A stretch of 64,000 nucleotides of DNA from the NCBI GenBank assembly GCA_020881915.1, contig JAJFPB010000008.1, forward strand, positions 434,001 through 498,000, in the 5' to 3' direction. Position numbers and translations under genes: made by a program. Under the pieces are notes generated by a model. That model was given only the letters and a program-made list of their open reading frames with translations, searched no databases and was not told the DNA's origin. Positions 30,092 to 39,539 of this stretch are shown in pieces. Source of the stretch: Paramyrothecium sp. XJ0827 (lineage: Eukaryota > Ascomycota > Sordariomycetes > Hypocreales > Stachybotryaceae). Positions within the stretch are counted from its first letter, which is position 1. Each line of letters begins with the position of its first letter.

Positions 30092-33000
30092 ATGGCGCGC
30101 TCCAACTCGCTTACGCGGAGGGAGAGCCCCGTACCGGGAGGCATAGAGTCGCAGGATAGCCAGGCCATCTTGGAGGCCCTCAAGGCAGAGTTCGGCGTCG
30201 CAGCGGTACGTACCACCCCGGCCTCGGCCTACTTCCTAGCGTACCGGTTGCTGATCGTGTCGCGACGGGCAGACCTCGACTGCCTATGACGATGACCCGA
30301 CTGGGGAGCATTCGCTCAACGAGAAGCCTAGTCAGGCCCGTGAGGAGAGAATCGAATTGAGTGCTGACCACGCCGAGGACGAGGCGGTTGATGAAGACCC
30401 GCCGCCACAATTGTCCGTTGTCGAGGTTCGTTGCAACACCGGCCGATCGACAAGGATCACGCTGATGAGGAAAAAGCAATTATCGCCTGCACAGGCACCC
30501 AACTATGACCAAATAATTTTGGTCGGCCACCCGCACACCGACAGCACGACACATGATACCGGGTTGGACGAGTCCGTTTGTTTGGTCGACACCCAACGCG
30601 TATCGCAAATCACTGCCGATGAGATCCCCAACACACTAGAAGCAGCAGCTCCTGTGCCTCCGGGCACGGTTGGACCCTCACGCACGATGGACGCTCCATC
30701 GCAGCAGTCTCCGACACAAGCGAACGAGGACCGAGACTACAGGGAGTACTGCAACACTCTGGTCTCGAGCCCAGGCGCCGGCGCAAAAGACACGCAGGAT
30801 GAAGCGCGAACCCTGCAGCCCGACGACACCGGTGCCGTCAACTTTGCCAACCTTACCGACCTGCCTCGCCCATCCTCGCAGGTCTCCGAGGACGCCGGCT
30901 TCGAGACGACCAAGGGAGACTGGAGAATCACCGACCAAACGCCTCAACATGTGTCCAGCGTAGGCTATACGCCTCGTCGGCCACACGGCCTCGCGCCCGA
31001 GACCCCGGCGTTGCCTAGAAATCCATTTGCCACGAAGCCGAGCATTGCAGCACCTTTTGCCGGAAGCCAGCTATTTGGTCAGACGCAGCTCTCATCGGCG
31101 ATGAAGAGAGTCAGTCCTACGTCATCAAGGCCGTCACCCAACATGTTCCTCAATTCCATATCGCCAAACATCGTGGAGACGTCACCTCTAAAGGACCGCG
31201 CCAACGTCTCCTCGCCTACCGACTTGCGTACGTCGAGCCCTCAGAGGCTGCATGAGATCCCGAGTACCGTCTTGCGGGCACCAATAAATGACGATGGGTT
31301 GGAGACACCACTCAACAGCCGATCCACTGGAGCAGATTTGGTTCCCGAATCGCCCTCGCTACAGCCGGCCAAGTCCTCTGCGGCATTCCAACCGCAAGCC
31401 CATTACGAACCGATGAAAAAGTCACAGGAAAGGAAAATGGTTGGTGAAGTACACATTGACCTAGGCTCCGGCAGCGACGAAGACGATGCTGTGAAGAAGT
31501 TGGAGCGTCGGAACCGGATTCAAAAACGACGAGCAATGGCCTTTAAGGAAATGGAGAAAGTCAGCCTCACGCGAGTCGCGCGACGGGCATCCGACGAACC
31601 ACCAAGTAAGAAAAAGAGGCGCACAATGAGTGAAGACGGGTTGCCCAAAGGCTCCCTCGAGATGTCAAATTCAAGTGGCGATGCCAAAGATGACGCTTTT
31701 GGGAACACTCCTAAGATGCTCCCGCCGTCAGGAGAGATCCTTCCCGCCAATCGTGACGATGCCACGCCACGCGGCAATGTTAGAAGTACACGAGCGAAGC
31801 GATCGTCGAGGAGAAAGGATTTGGATGGTCCTGGAGATGACGAAGTGATCCCTGCCACGAGCCCGGTGCAGTCTTCACCACCAGAAAAGGCCTCGGTTAC
31901 TGCGGAGCCTGAGTTACCAGAGTTGCCTGAAGAGACGGAGTCAGGGCAGGAAGACCAGGTTCAGAAGATTGAATCGTCTTCACTGCCTGCAACACGTAGA
32001 CGTATGCCTCGGACCTACGGTGGGAGGGCCCGAAGGCCTAGAACTAACCCTTTCCTCAACTCTTCTACCTCGGAGGCACCCTCAATGGAGGCAACCCCTG
32101 AAAACCACACTCTAACCCCAAGGCCGACTCGCTCAACCGCCAAGAACACCTTGGACGAGCGACGGACAGCGGCCAACCAAAAAAGTGCACCGTCTAGCCC
32201 TCAAGGCCCAGAGCCCTCGACACCGAGACAGATGCCTTTGCCTCAAGCCGTTGAGATATCATCGGATCTGACACTTTTGTCAACTACCCCTGCACCCTCA
32301 TCCGCCACCACGCCTGGAACGCAGGATTCGCCTAAATCTGAACGGACGGAATCAGCGGCACTGCCCTCGCCAGCACTACGCACAAGCCTAAGAAAACGGG
32401 TCTTGCGACAGGCGCCCAAGTCTGCGTCACCACCGGCAAAGCGTGTTAGCAGGGCCTCACGAAGGTCGTTGCGACTGGATTCTGAATCTACCGACGAACT
32501 GCAATGCTCACCTGCGATTGGCGGCTTGGACACTAGCTTGATACAGCCACAGGTAAGCCGCATTGGCAGGCAGAGCTTAAGCGCTTCTCATGCAGGCGGT
32601 CGCTTGTTCGAGGGCATGGTATTCGCTGTTTCTTTTCAGTACAGCCAGAAACAGCAGGAGCGCGCGAAACTAGAGTCGAGGATTGTTCAAGCGGGTGGGC
32701 TCGTACTCCAAGACGGCTTTCACGAGCTTTTTGAACCATGCAAGCTGTTGAAATCGAGCACCGCCGTGTATGACAGCGAGGACCTGCTGAAGCTCACCAA
32801 GCTAGGCTACGACAGTGGCTTTACGGCTCTAATTGCTGACAGCCACTCGCGGAAGCCGAAATACATGCAAGCATTGGCCCTGGGCCTGCCGTGCCTAGCC
32901 CAGCAGTGGGTTGCAGCTTGCCTGGATAAGGGCGTAATAGTGGACTGGCAGCCGTACCTGCTATGCGCGGGAGCGTCGGCGGTGCTGGGCAATGCCATAC

Positions 33001-33428
33001 GGTCTCGAAACATGGCTGCTTACTCTGTCCCGGACACCAGCCTGGCGGCCATGGTGGAGGCCCGGCCGCGATTTCTGGACGGACAGCGCATCTTGATTGT
33101 GGTCGATTCCAGAAAGTCCCGGAGCGAAGCCAAGGAGCCCTACATATTTCTAGCACAGGCACTCGGACCAACCATGTCACGGGTGTTCACCGTCCAACAG
33201 GCGCAGGAGGTACTAAGGGAGCACGAACGCGCAGGTAAAGCGTTCGACTGGCTGTACATAGATAAGGCTACGGGGAGTGTCGACGCGATCCTGGCCTCGG
33301 ACGGAAAGAAGCGACGGCGTTCGGCGCCTAAGCGCCTGGTCGGCCACATTCGTGTGCTCGACGACGAGCTGGTGATTCAAAGCCTCATCTTGGGTAGGAT
33401 GGTGGAGGCGGACGAGGTCAACTTTTGA
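30092..33428 (+). CDS. crb2: Crb2/Rad9-type DNA-damage checkpoint mediator with tandem BRCT domains
   Basis: Two exons, 30092-30205 and 30273-33428, give 1089 residues. Exon 1 supplies MARSNSLTRRESPVPGG and an ESQDSQAILEALKAEFG element. The long middle is disordered and rich in Ser/Thr-Pro and Ser/Thr-Gln sites, as expected for a CDK, Tel1 and Rad3 target, with a basic patch (PSKKKRRTM). BRCT1 starts near residue 813 (GRLFEGMVFAVSF) and BRCT2 near residue 969 (RFLDGQRILIVVDS). In yeasts these proteins bind modified histones and phospho-H2A and recruit Chk1 or Rad53. I see no Tudor domain before the BRCT pair, unlike fission yeast Crb2 and human 53BP1. Two upstream ATGs overlap the start out of frame. 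Confidence 0.88.
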
Positions 33429-34531
33429 TAGTGAATCTTGAATCATGCAAAATGATACCGCATTCGGCCGTGCAATCATCGACTGGACGAATCACCATGA
33501 GATGTGACGCTGTCAGACCAGGGGCAGGTGGATCTGCATCTCAAAGCAGCCCAATTTACCGTACCATGGCTCGACCCCACAGGCATATTGCTTCATGTAA
33601 GATTGCACTTGGGTGAGCAAGACTTGATTTACAATAATATTAGAGCGTCATACGATCGGCACTGCCAAAACAGTTGAAGCTGTCTCGACGTTCTATTGGC
33701 GGTCGGCACACAGCACGCTCTTGAGGATGGACGCGGAGTGGCACACATCCTTATTGTTTGAGGCTCCGACTAGCCAAGGATCAACTAGTAGTTCAGTGGA
33801 GCAGACTCGGCAGCTCTGGCTGAGGGACTGCCATTGGCGCGTTGTTGTTCGCGACAGGGTTACGGTACCTTGGTGTATCCACGACGCAAGGTTCTCGCGA
33901 CGTGCTGGTGTCTCGCTTCAGGAGAAGGCGATCTGCTACTGTCGGTCGGCAATGTGGGCTCTGTCGTCGATCCGATAGTGTGTTGAAGTTCACATCAGGC
34001 TTCTGTTTTACTATGCAGGGCTCTGCACGGTCGCGAACCGGATATCTGTAGCCGCACCGACCACAGGCACGGAGGGTTCCATTATGATTGCCGCATCCCA
34101 CGTAGCATTTGGTACCTGCAGCCGGTGGGGGTCTGAGGGACTTTGGGCCGGAGACAAACTAGCCGTCAGCTGCCCGTTTTCGTCAGAATCGCCATACGTT
34201 GGCTGGGGTCGAAGGGGAGGATCACGCTACTGTACCCGTCGTAGCGGGCCTCAGGGGCAACGGGGCGGCATGGCGAGCCCGGATGCACAAGATGCTTTCG
34301 ACCAGGGGCGGACAGTAGCATTACAGCCCGGCCAATCTCTTGCTCGTCCAGGCAAGTCAATAAGGCGGGCATGGCCCGTGTCGCTTCCCAATCATTTGTA
34401 CTCATCGTCCCGTGCTCTCTGTTGCTTCTTCTGCTACCGCGTAGCTTGGCAGCCGAGCGACATGTTCAAGGCCTCTTGATCGCGAGAGAAACACACGTCT
34501 CGATCGGCCAAGGCAGCAGGTAAAGAAAGCC
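33429..34531. other. Intergenic region
   Basis: 1.1 kb between two plus-strand genes. Open frames within it (for example 34084-34479) have no recognisable motifs. Nothing else supported. Confidence 0.5.
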
Positions 34532-35668
34532 ATGGTGCCGACTAGGTCTGCTTGGGGGGCGGCCTGCGCTGTGCTCCCCGCCTTGCTGCAGACGGCGCTG
34601 GCATTGGAGGACAAGTTCACGTATCCGACGCAGGAGGGCTTGACCTTTTACGAGAAGGACACCGTCATCGTCAGCTACGAGACGACGATTGCCAACGTCA
34701 GCCTGTGGACGTTTTGCTGGGAGTCTGGCGACGACGGAAAGGATGTGTTGAGGACCAGTAAGTCACGTCCACTTGGCTTACCCATGTTGTTACTGACCTG
34801 GCTTGCAGAGAAAGTCATCGGTGATGCCGAGGACATGAACGGCTCCGAAAACATTCTGATCGACTTTCAGACGGACTCGGACAACTGCTGGTTCAACTTT
34901 AGGGACAACACGGATGGGAGGGCCAGCGGAGGGACGCCTCGAGGGAAGAACAGCGTCGCAGTCAAGTTCAGATCTACACCAAGAGAGAAGCAGACGATAT
35001 GGAGACTGAGCGACCAGGACGCGCAGGAAGCCCAGCAGGAGAAGGAGGAAGAGAAGAAGAAGCAGGAAGAGTCACAAACCACGAGCAAGGAGGTTGTGAA
35101 AACGACTACGCAGTCCGAGGAACAGACCAGCGCGAAGACGGCAGACGCCTCCTCGGCGGCACATACCTCATCGAGTTCGCAAGCAGCCGTATCGACGCAG
35201 CCAACGACGGCCGCGCAGCCGCAACCGACTTCAGACGTTCCCGGAGAGGTTGAGTCTGACGGCATCGAGAGCAGCGACGGCCAGGGCGACGGTAAAGAAG
35301 GCCTCAGCACAGGGGCGAAAATCGGAGCCGCGGTCGGCGGTGTCTTGGGGTTCCTTGCCCTCGCTGCCGTGTGCGTCGTCTTTTGGCTGATGCGGCGCAG
35401 GCGAGCCAGGACGTCGCCGGCGCCGATGATGCGGCAGATGGACGGGAGCGGCGACAGGGAGGTCAAAGACCCCCAGCTGGTCGGGTACTACGCGGCGCCT
35501 GAAGACTACCGCGGCGACAGCAAGGGGTATCATGGCGGAGGGGGTCCCTTCATGGAGCTGAGCAGCATGTCGCACAAGCCGGTCGAGGCGTACGGCCAAG
35601 TCCCAGCAGAGCTGCCAACCCGGGTGTCGCATCTTCCAACGCGGAATGTGCAGGAACTGCCCGGCTGA
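34532..35668 (+). CDS. Single-pass membrane protein with extracellular domain and Ser/Thr stalk (orphan)
   Basis: Two exons, 34532-34757 and 34809-35668, give 361 residues. The 51-nt intron has no stop and is a multiple of three, so retention would add 17 residues. A signal peptide is present (WGAACAVLPALLQTALA). The extracellular part, to about residue 135, contains NVSLWTFCWESGDDG and DNCWFNFRDNTDG, two Trp/Cys motifs. A Glu/Lys-rich helix (QQEKEEEKKKQEES) and a Ser/Thr/Gln stalk follow. The membrane helix is GAAVGGVLGFLALAAVCVVFWLM, followed by RRRRAR as a positive-inside anchor and a cytoplasmic tail. The architecture is like fungal wall-sensor or Mid2-type proteins, but no known ligand domain is recognised. 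Confidence 0.8.
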   Translation: MVPTRSAWGAACAVLPALLQTALALEDKFTYPTQEGLTFYEKDTVIVSYETTIANVSLWTFCWESGDDGKDVLRTSKSRPLGLPMLLLTWLAEKVIGDAEDMNGSENILIDFQTDSDNCWFNFRDNTDGRASGGTPRGKNSVAVKFRSTPREKQTIWRLSDQDAQEAQQEKEEEKKKQEESQTTSKEVVKTTTQSEEQTSAKTADASSAAHTSSSSQAAVSTQPTTAAQPQPTSDVPGEVESDGIESSDGQGDGKEGLSTGAKIGAAVGGVLGFLALAAVCVVFWLMRRRRARTSPAPMMRQMDGSGDREVKDPQLVGYYAAPEDYRGDSKGYHGGGGPFMELSSMSHKPVEAYGQVPAELPTRVSHLPTRNVQELPG

Positions 35669-36961
35669 GGAGGATGGTGTGGTGTCTTGCTTTATAGGAA
35701 TCGAAGAGAAAGGCGTGGCTCTTGCGGACACGGGCAAACATCTTTCCCTCATCATTACATCATTTTAATTTTGACGAACAACATCAAGACGGCTTGGATA
35801 ACTCGTGCAGTACACCGTCGAATCGGGTAGTCGTTGTGAAGGAAGGACTCTCGCTATCATGCCGATCCAACAGCCCTGACATCTCTGGTAGCTGTCAACT
35901 CGAACATCACTTTACGTTCAGGACACCCTCGCTCAACTTTGTAATGTTTCCATGTATTTCAACTGTTCTCTTTTCACTTCCTAGCCCTCTCTTCTTGTTA
36001 CCCTCACTGCATGGCACGCACACATGCAACCGGAAGCACAAGCACAAGCAAACAGTCATCCTCGCTGCCTCCTCTTCTCTAGCAGAAAATGGAGAATACA
36101 AACAACGACAGTCCTGGCTCTGGATCCGACCAAATCAAGAGCGCCCCTGGGACCAGAAAATGATCTCTCACGCTCTCCTCCTTTTTTCTTCTACTTAGAA
36201 GCACACATTTGTCGACTCTCCATGTACGTCACCAGCGGAGGGAGATATCCGGTTCCAAAACAAGCTCAAAGACTCATGAAGAACATCTAGGGAACCAACT
36301 CCGATGGCTTTAACATGTCGACTCTGGCTTTACGATGGTGACAAGTCAGATGGTAGAGAGGATGGCGAAGAGGGTGCGAAAGGGGGTGATAAATAGAGCC
36401 GGGGCGTTCATGCATGTTTCACTCATTTTACATGTAGTTTCGGAGAGATTATTCGAAGATTAGGATATCTCCATGAGAAAAATTTCCTCTGGCAGAAATG
36501 CATTGGTACCGACATATGTGATTGATGTTGTCGCTTTGACAGGTTCAAGGGAAGGTCATTTACACTTGGACAAACTGCTAACAAGCACGAGCAGGATATG
36601 CAAAGCAGTGAACCTTGTTGCATGCATATATCTAACTGCTCAGTGCCCATAGCGCAAGAGCCCAGAGATCAATATCGCCTCCGGTCAAATGTATTTGATC
36701 CAAAAAGAAAGAAATCCCCAAAAATATGAGTGAAAGTGCCCTCCCTCTTACGGGATCCAGTCTATCAATACCCTGAAATGCCTGCAGACCCGAGCACATT
36801 CTCCCAGCCAACATTCACTATCAGTGCGAGCTCGTCAGCGGCAGCGAATTTATGCACCGTGCAAGATATATCGAATGGACCTCCATGTTCTTGGGTGGGT
36901 AGAAAGGAGGGGGGGCTTCTGTTATCGCCTTACTTGAACCCGGGAGGACATGCTATTCATG
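35669..36961. other. Convergent intergenic region
   Basis: About 1.3 kb between convergent genes, A/T-richer, with C/T tracts at 35960-36010. Possible 3' UTRs; no supported gene. Short AAGCACA units recur near 36030-36050. Confidence 0.45.
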
Positions 36962-37753
36962 CTACCAAGGGCGGCCTTCACCCGATGTATCAGCTAGTTT
37001 GGTAGCCAGCATCCGCCTTTCCTGGTTCCGTGCCTCAATGTTGTCTGGGCTGCTCAGGGCTGAGTTCTCCAGATCAATGAACTTCGGCCCTTCAGAGGTG
37101 ATAATGATGTTGTGCTTGTTAAGATCACCATGTAGAATATGCTGATGTAATCTTTGCAACGCCTTCTCACAATCTTCGAAGTCCTCAGGCTCAGCCGATC
37201 GTCCCTCGATCTTCTCAATCAGAATGCCAATGACTCGATCTCGGCATTGTGACTCAAATACATAGCCAAGCAACTTCGGTACCAAGGGACAACACGCTAG
37301 AGCGTGATAGATGTACATCTCTTGCATCAACCAGGGAAGTTCAAATGGGAAACGCGCGACCTTCAAGATCGAGTGCTCCTTGTTGTGAGTGACTTCGAAT
37401 GTGCGGGACTTGAGCTGCCGCAAAGTTGGTAGACTGGACACATCGTGCCGAGGGTAATCCGTATGAAGGCTTTCCTCTGGCACAGCATGGGGTTCCCTGA
37501 AATCCTTTTGGCAAACGATCCCATGGCTGTTGGAGTCGACCGTGAGTGTAGTCCAATTGCCATTCCAGACCTCGAGTTTGCTGAGCTCCTCCATGGCTGA
37601 AGGACCCCAGGTACGCTTCTCTTTGGGAATGATTTCGGGGTCGAGCACCGTTACGTAGACAATGCGTTTGTCGTTCTTCTGGATGCGATAGTCAATCTCA
37701 TCCGAGTCAGCCAGAACGGCCAGCATGGTGTCTTGCAGAGAGGCCATGGTCAT
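36962..37753 (-). CDS. Kinase-fold (APH/RIO-like) orphan protein
   Basis: One exon of 263 residues; ATG at 37753, with a second in-frame ATG at 37747. A protein-kinase-like fold is supported by ILKVARF with the candidate ATP-binding K131, the helix E145 in MQEMYIYHAL, the catalytic loop HGDLNKHN (H208, D210, N215) and a metal-binding D227 in KFIDLEN. The catalytic loop is HGD rather than HRD, as in aminoglycoside phosphotransferase and related small-molecule kinases. The Gly-rich loop is not obvious. Databases often hold such fungal proteins under uninformative names. All phosphotransfer residues are present, so it may be active, but the substrate is unknown. Confidence 0.75.
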   Translation of the reverse strand: MTMASLQDTMLAVLADSDEIDYRIQKNDKRIVYVTVLDPEIIPKEKRTWGPSAMEELSKLEVWNGNWTTLTVDSNSHGIVCQKDFREPHAVPEESLHTDYPRHDVSSLPTLRQLKSRTFEVTHNKEHSILKVARFPFELPWLMQEMYIYHALACCPLVPKLLGYVFESQCRDRVIGILIEKIEGRSAEPEDFEDCEKALQRLHQHILHGDLNKHNIIITSEGPKFIDLENSALSSPDNIEARNQERRMLATKLADTSGEGRPW

Positions 37754-38989
37754 GATTCTCAGAAATAAAGATTCGCAGCCTGCTTGTGTTACTTATGTAT
37801 TGTTAAGAATGGGAGCAGGTTTTCTTTTTCAGGAGCAGAGTACCGTCCACGGTGAGTTCTAGACCCTGCGTACCTCCGCCAACCAAATACATTGCACTGC
37901 ATGTAACATGGTTTTGGCACTGTAAGATCTGCTGTTACCAAAAGAAAAGAAAGAAAAAAGAAGGAGAGGAGAACGATAAGACTCCTTTGCATTCCATGGA
38001 GACTATTTGAGGGGACTTTGTGGTGCACAACCCAGAGTCTACGGCTATGATGTTGTTGCAAGTACCACTGAGGAATTCTCATGTGTAAATGTCGAAGTCT
38101 TACACAGATCTCTCACTGGCCAGCATTAGAATCACAGTGGCCAAAGAGAAGTCCAAGCATTCTGGAACGAATTATATTTCATAATCTACTACTATTACAT
38201 TTTCCTTTTCTCTTAGCATCTTAGCAGAGGTCAAGTCTGTCATTGATTTGCTGTATGAAGGAGCAACATGTCGTTTGTTTTCTTGGTTGCAGTCCCTTTT
38301 CTTAGCCGTATGGATCGCAATCACGACATAGAACATTGGCCCTTTTGCACCTCGCCTGATCTTGTTGTATGTCTCACTGGCTCAGCCTCCACGAACATCT
38401 AAACACATCTTCGCCATAATAAGCTAAGTGTTCTTCACCAGCCCGGGCATTTCGACCCCACGCTATTGTCTCGCACATGTCGTGACTCCGAAATTGGAAC
38501 CCGGTGATGGGTGTAAATCCTTCTGTTGGTTTGTTAGTTCCATGAGCGCGCTCTGCATGTAAGACTACAGACGACCAACGGCGCCTGTCCGATGTGATTG
38601 GATCCACGGAACGGATGGATAGACCTAGACCTCCATTACGGCCGTAGCTGATATTCCCAATCCTTGAAACGATGTCTGAAAGTCAAGGATATGGTCAGGT
38701 GGTCCCTCGGGGGGCAGTTTTGGCTACGTGACGCCCATAGTGCATAGCGATATGTGAGTCCTGAGATCTGTCATGGGGAAACTATGCGCGCATCATCGTG
38801 CATGCGGTATCTTTACCATTGCTAGCTTGATGAGGAGAGAATCTGCTAGCCTCCTGAATGCATCCTCTGCAATTCTCTGTTCAGGTATAAATACTATGGC
38901 AATCTTCTGTCTTCAACTCTACCACAGGCACACCAACAAAGACCGGCCTGTCCTCAGCTCTCCTCCACTTCTCCCAGTAGCTCGACACG
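37754..38989. other. Divergent intergenic region
   Basis: 1.2 kb between the kinase-fold gene (-) and the small secreted protein (+). It contains a minus-strand 67-codon frame at 37789-37992 with a signal-peptide-like start (see findings), a pyrimidine-rich tract on the minus strand near 37935-37975, and the TATA box at 38885. Confidence 0.5.
38885..38892 (+). promoter_or_regulatory. TATA box of the small secreted protein gene
   Basis: A TATAAATA match about 105 bp upstream of the ATG at 38990. It is the best TATA consensus seen in the window and suits a regulated or inducible gene. Confidence 0.5.
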
Positions 38990-39421
38990 ATGCTGCTGCA
39001 TTCGGCAATCCTCACCAGCCTCGCCGGCCTGGCCGCCGCCGCCGCGGTCCCGGCAGGCCCTGCATCCAACATCCCGGCCCAAGCAAGATCCGACATGGCC
39101 GCCTCACGCCTCTCCACGCCAGTTGCGCGTCAGACCGACGATGAAGACTTTGACGAAGACGTCGCGTTTCTCCTGCTCCTGGGACTGCCGTCGGACGGCG
39201 CACCCGAGCTGGAGGAGGTCCTGCAGTCGCTGCCCGAAGGCGACAGGGACATTGCGGCAAAGAGCTCTGAGGAGGTCAAACACCATTCCCTGAGTGACCA
39301 GGCTTTCGGCGACAAACTGGTGCAGATTCAGGGCTCTGTGGTCAAGAAGAGACGGAAGAGGATGGCGAAGAAGACGCATCGTGGGAGGAAAACGGGAACC
39401 CTGCGCCCTGCAGGTGTTTAG
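38990..39421 (+). CDS. Small secreted cysteine-free orphan protein with basic tail
   Basis: One exon, 143 residues. The signal peptide MLLHSAILTSLAGLAAAAAV ends near an AxA-type site. The mature part has a helix-prone, strongly acidic and Leu-rich centre (DDEDFDEDVAFLLLLGLP), then a very basic C-terminus (VVKKRRKRMAKKTHRGRKTG). No cysteines are encoded. Dibasic KR and RR sites could be cut by a Kex2-type protease. A canonical TATA box precedes it. I do not recognise the family; candidates include a small secreted effector-like protein or a peptide precursor. The gene converges on the Gyp7 gene, 118 bp from stop to stop. Confidence 0.7.
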   Translation: MLLHSAILTSLAGLAAAAAVPAGPASNIPAQARSDMAASRLSTPVARQTDDEDFDEDVAFLLLLGLPSDGAPELEEVLQSLPEGDRDIAAKSSEEVKHHSLSDQAFGDKLVQIQGSVVKKRRKRMAKKTHRGRKTGTLRPAGV

Positions 39422-39539
39422 ATTTATACATCCATTAACTCCATAACACCGACCCCGTGAATCAATTGACCAGTAATCCCGCGATATTTATCCTGACATC
39501 ATAACTGTGCTTTTACACGTGCCACCGATCAGCCTCGTT

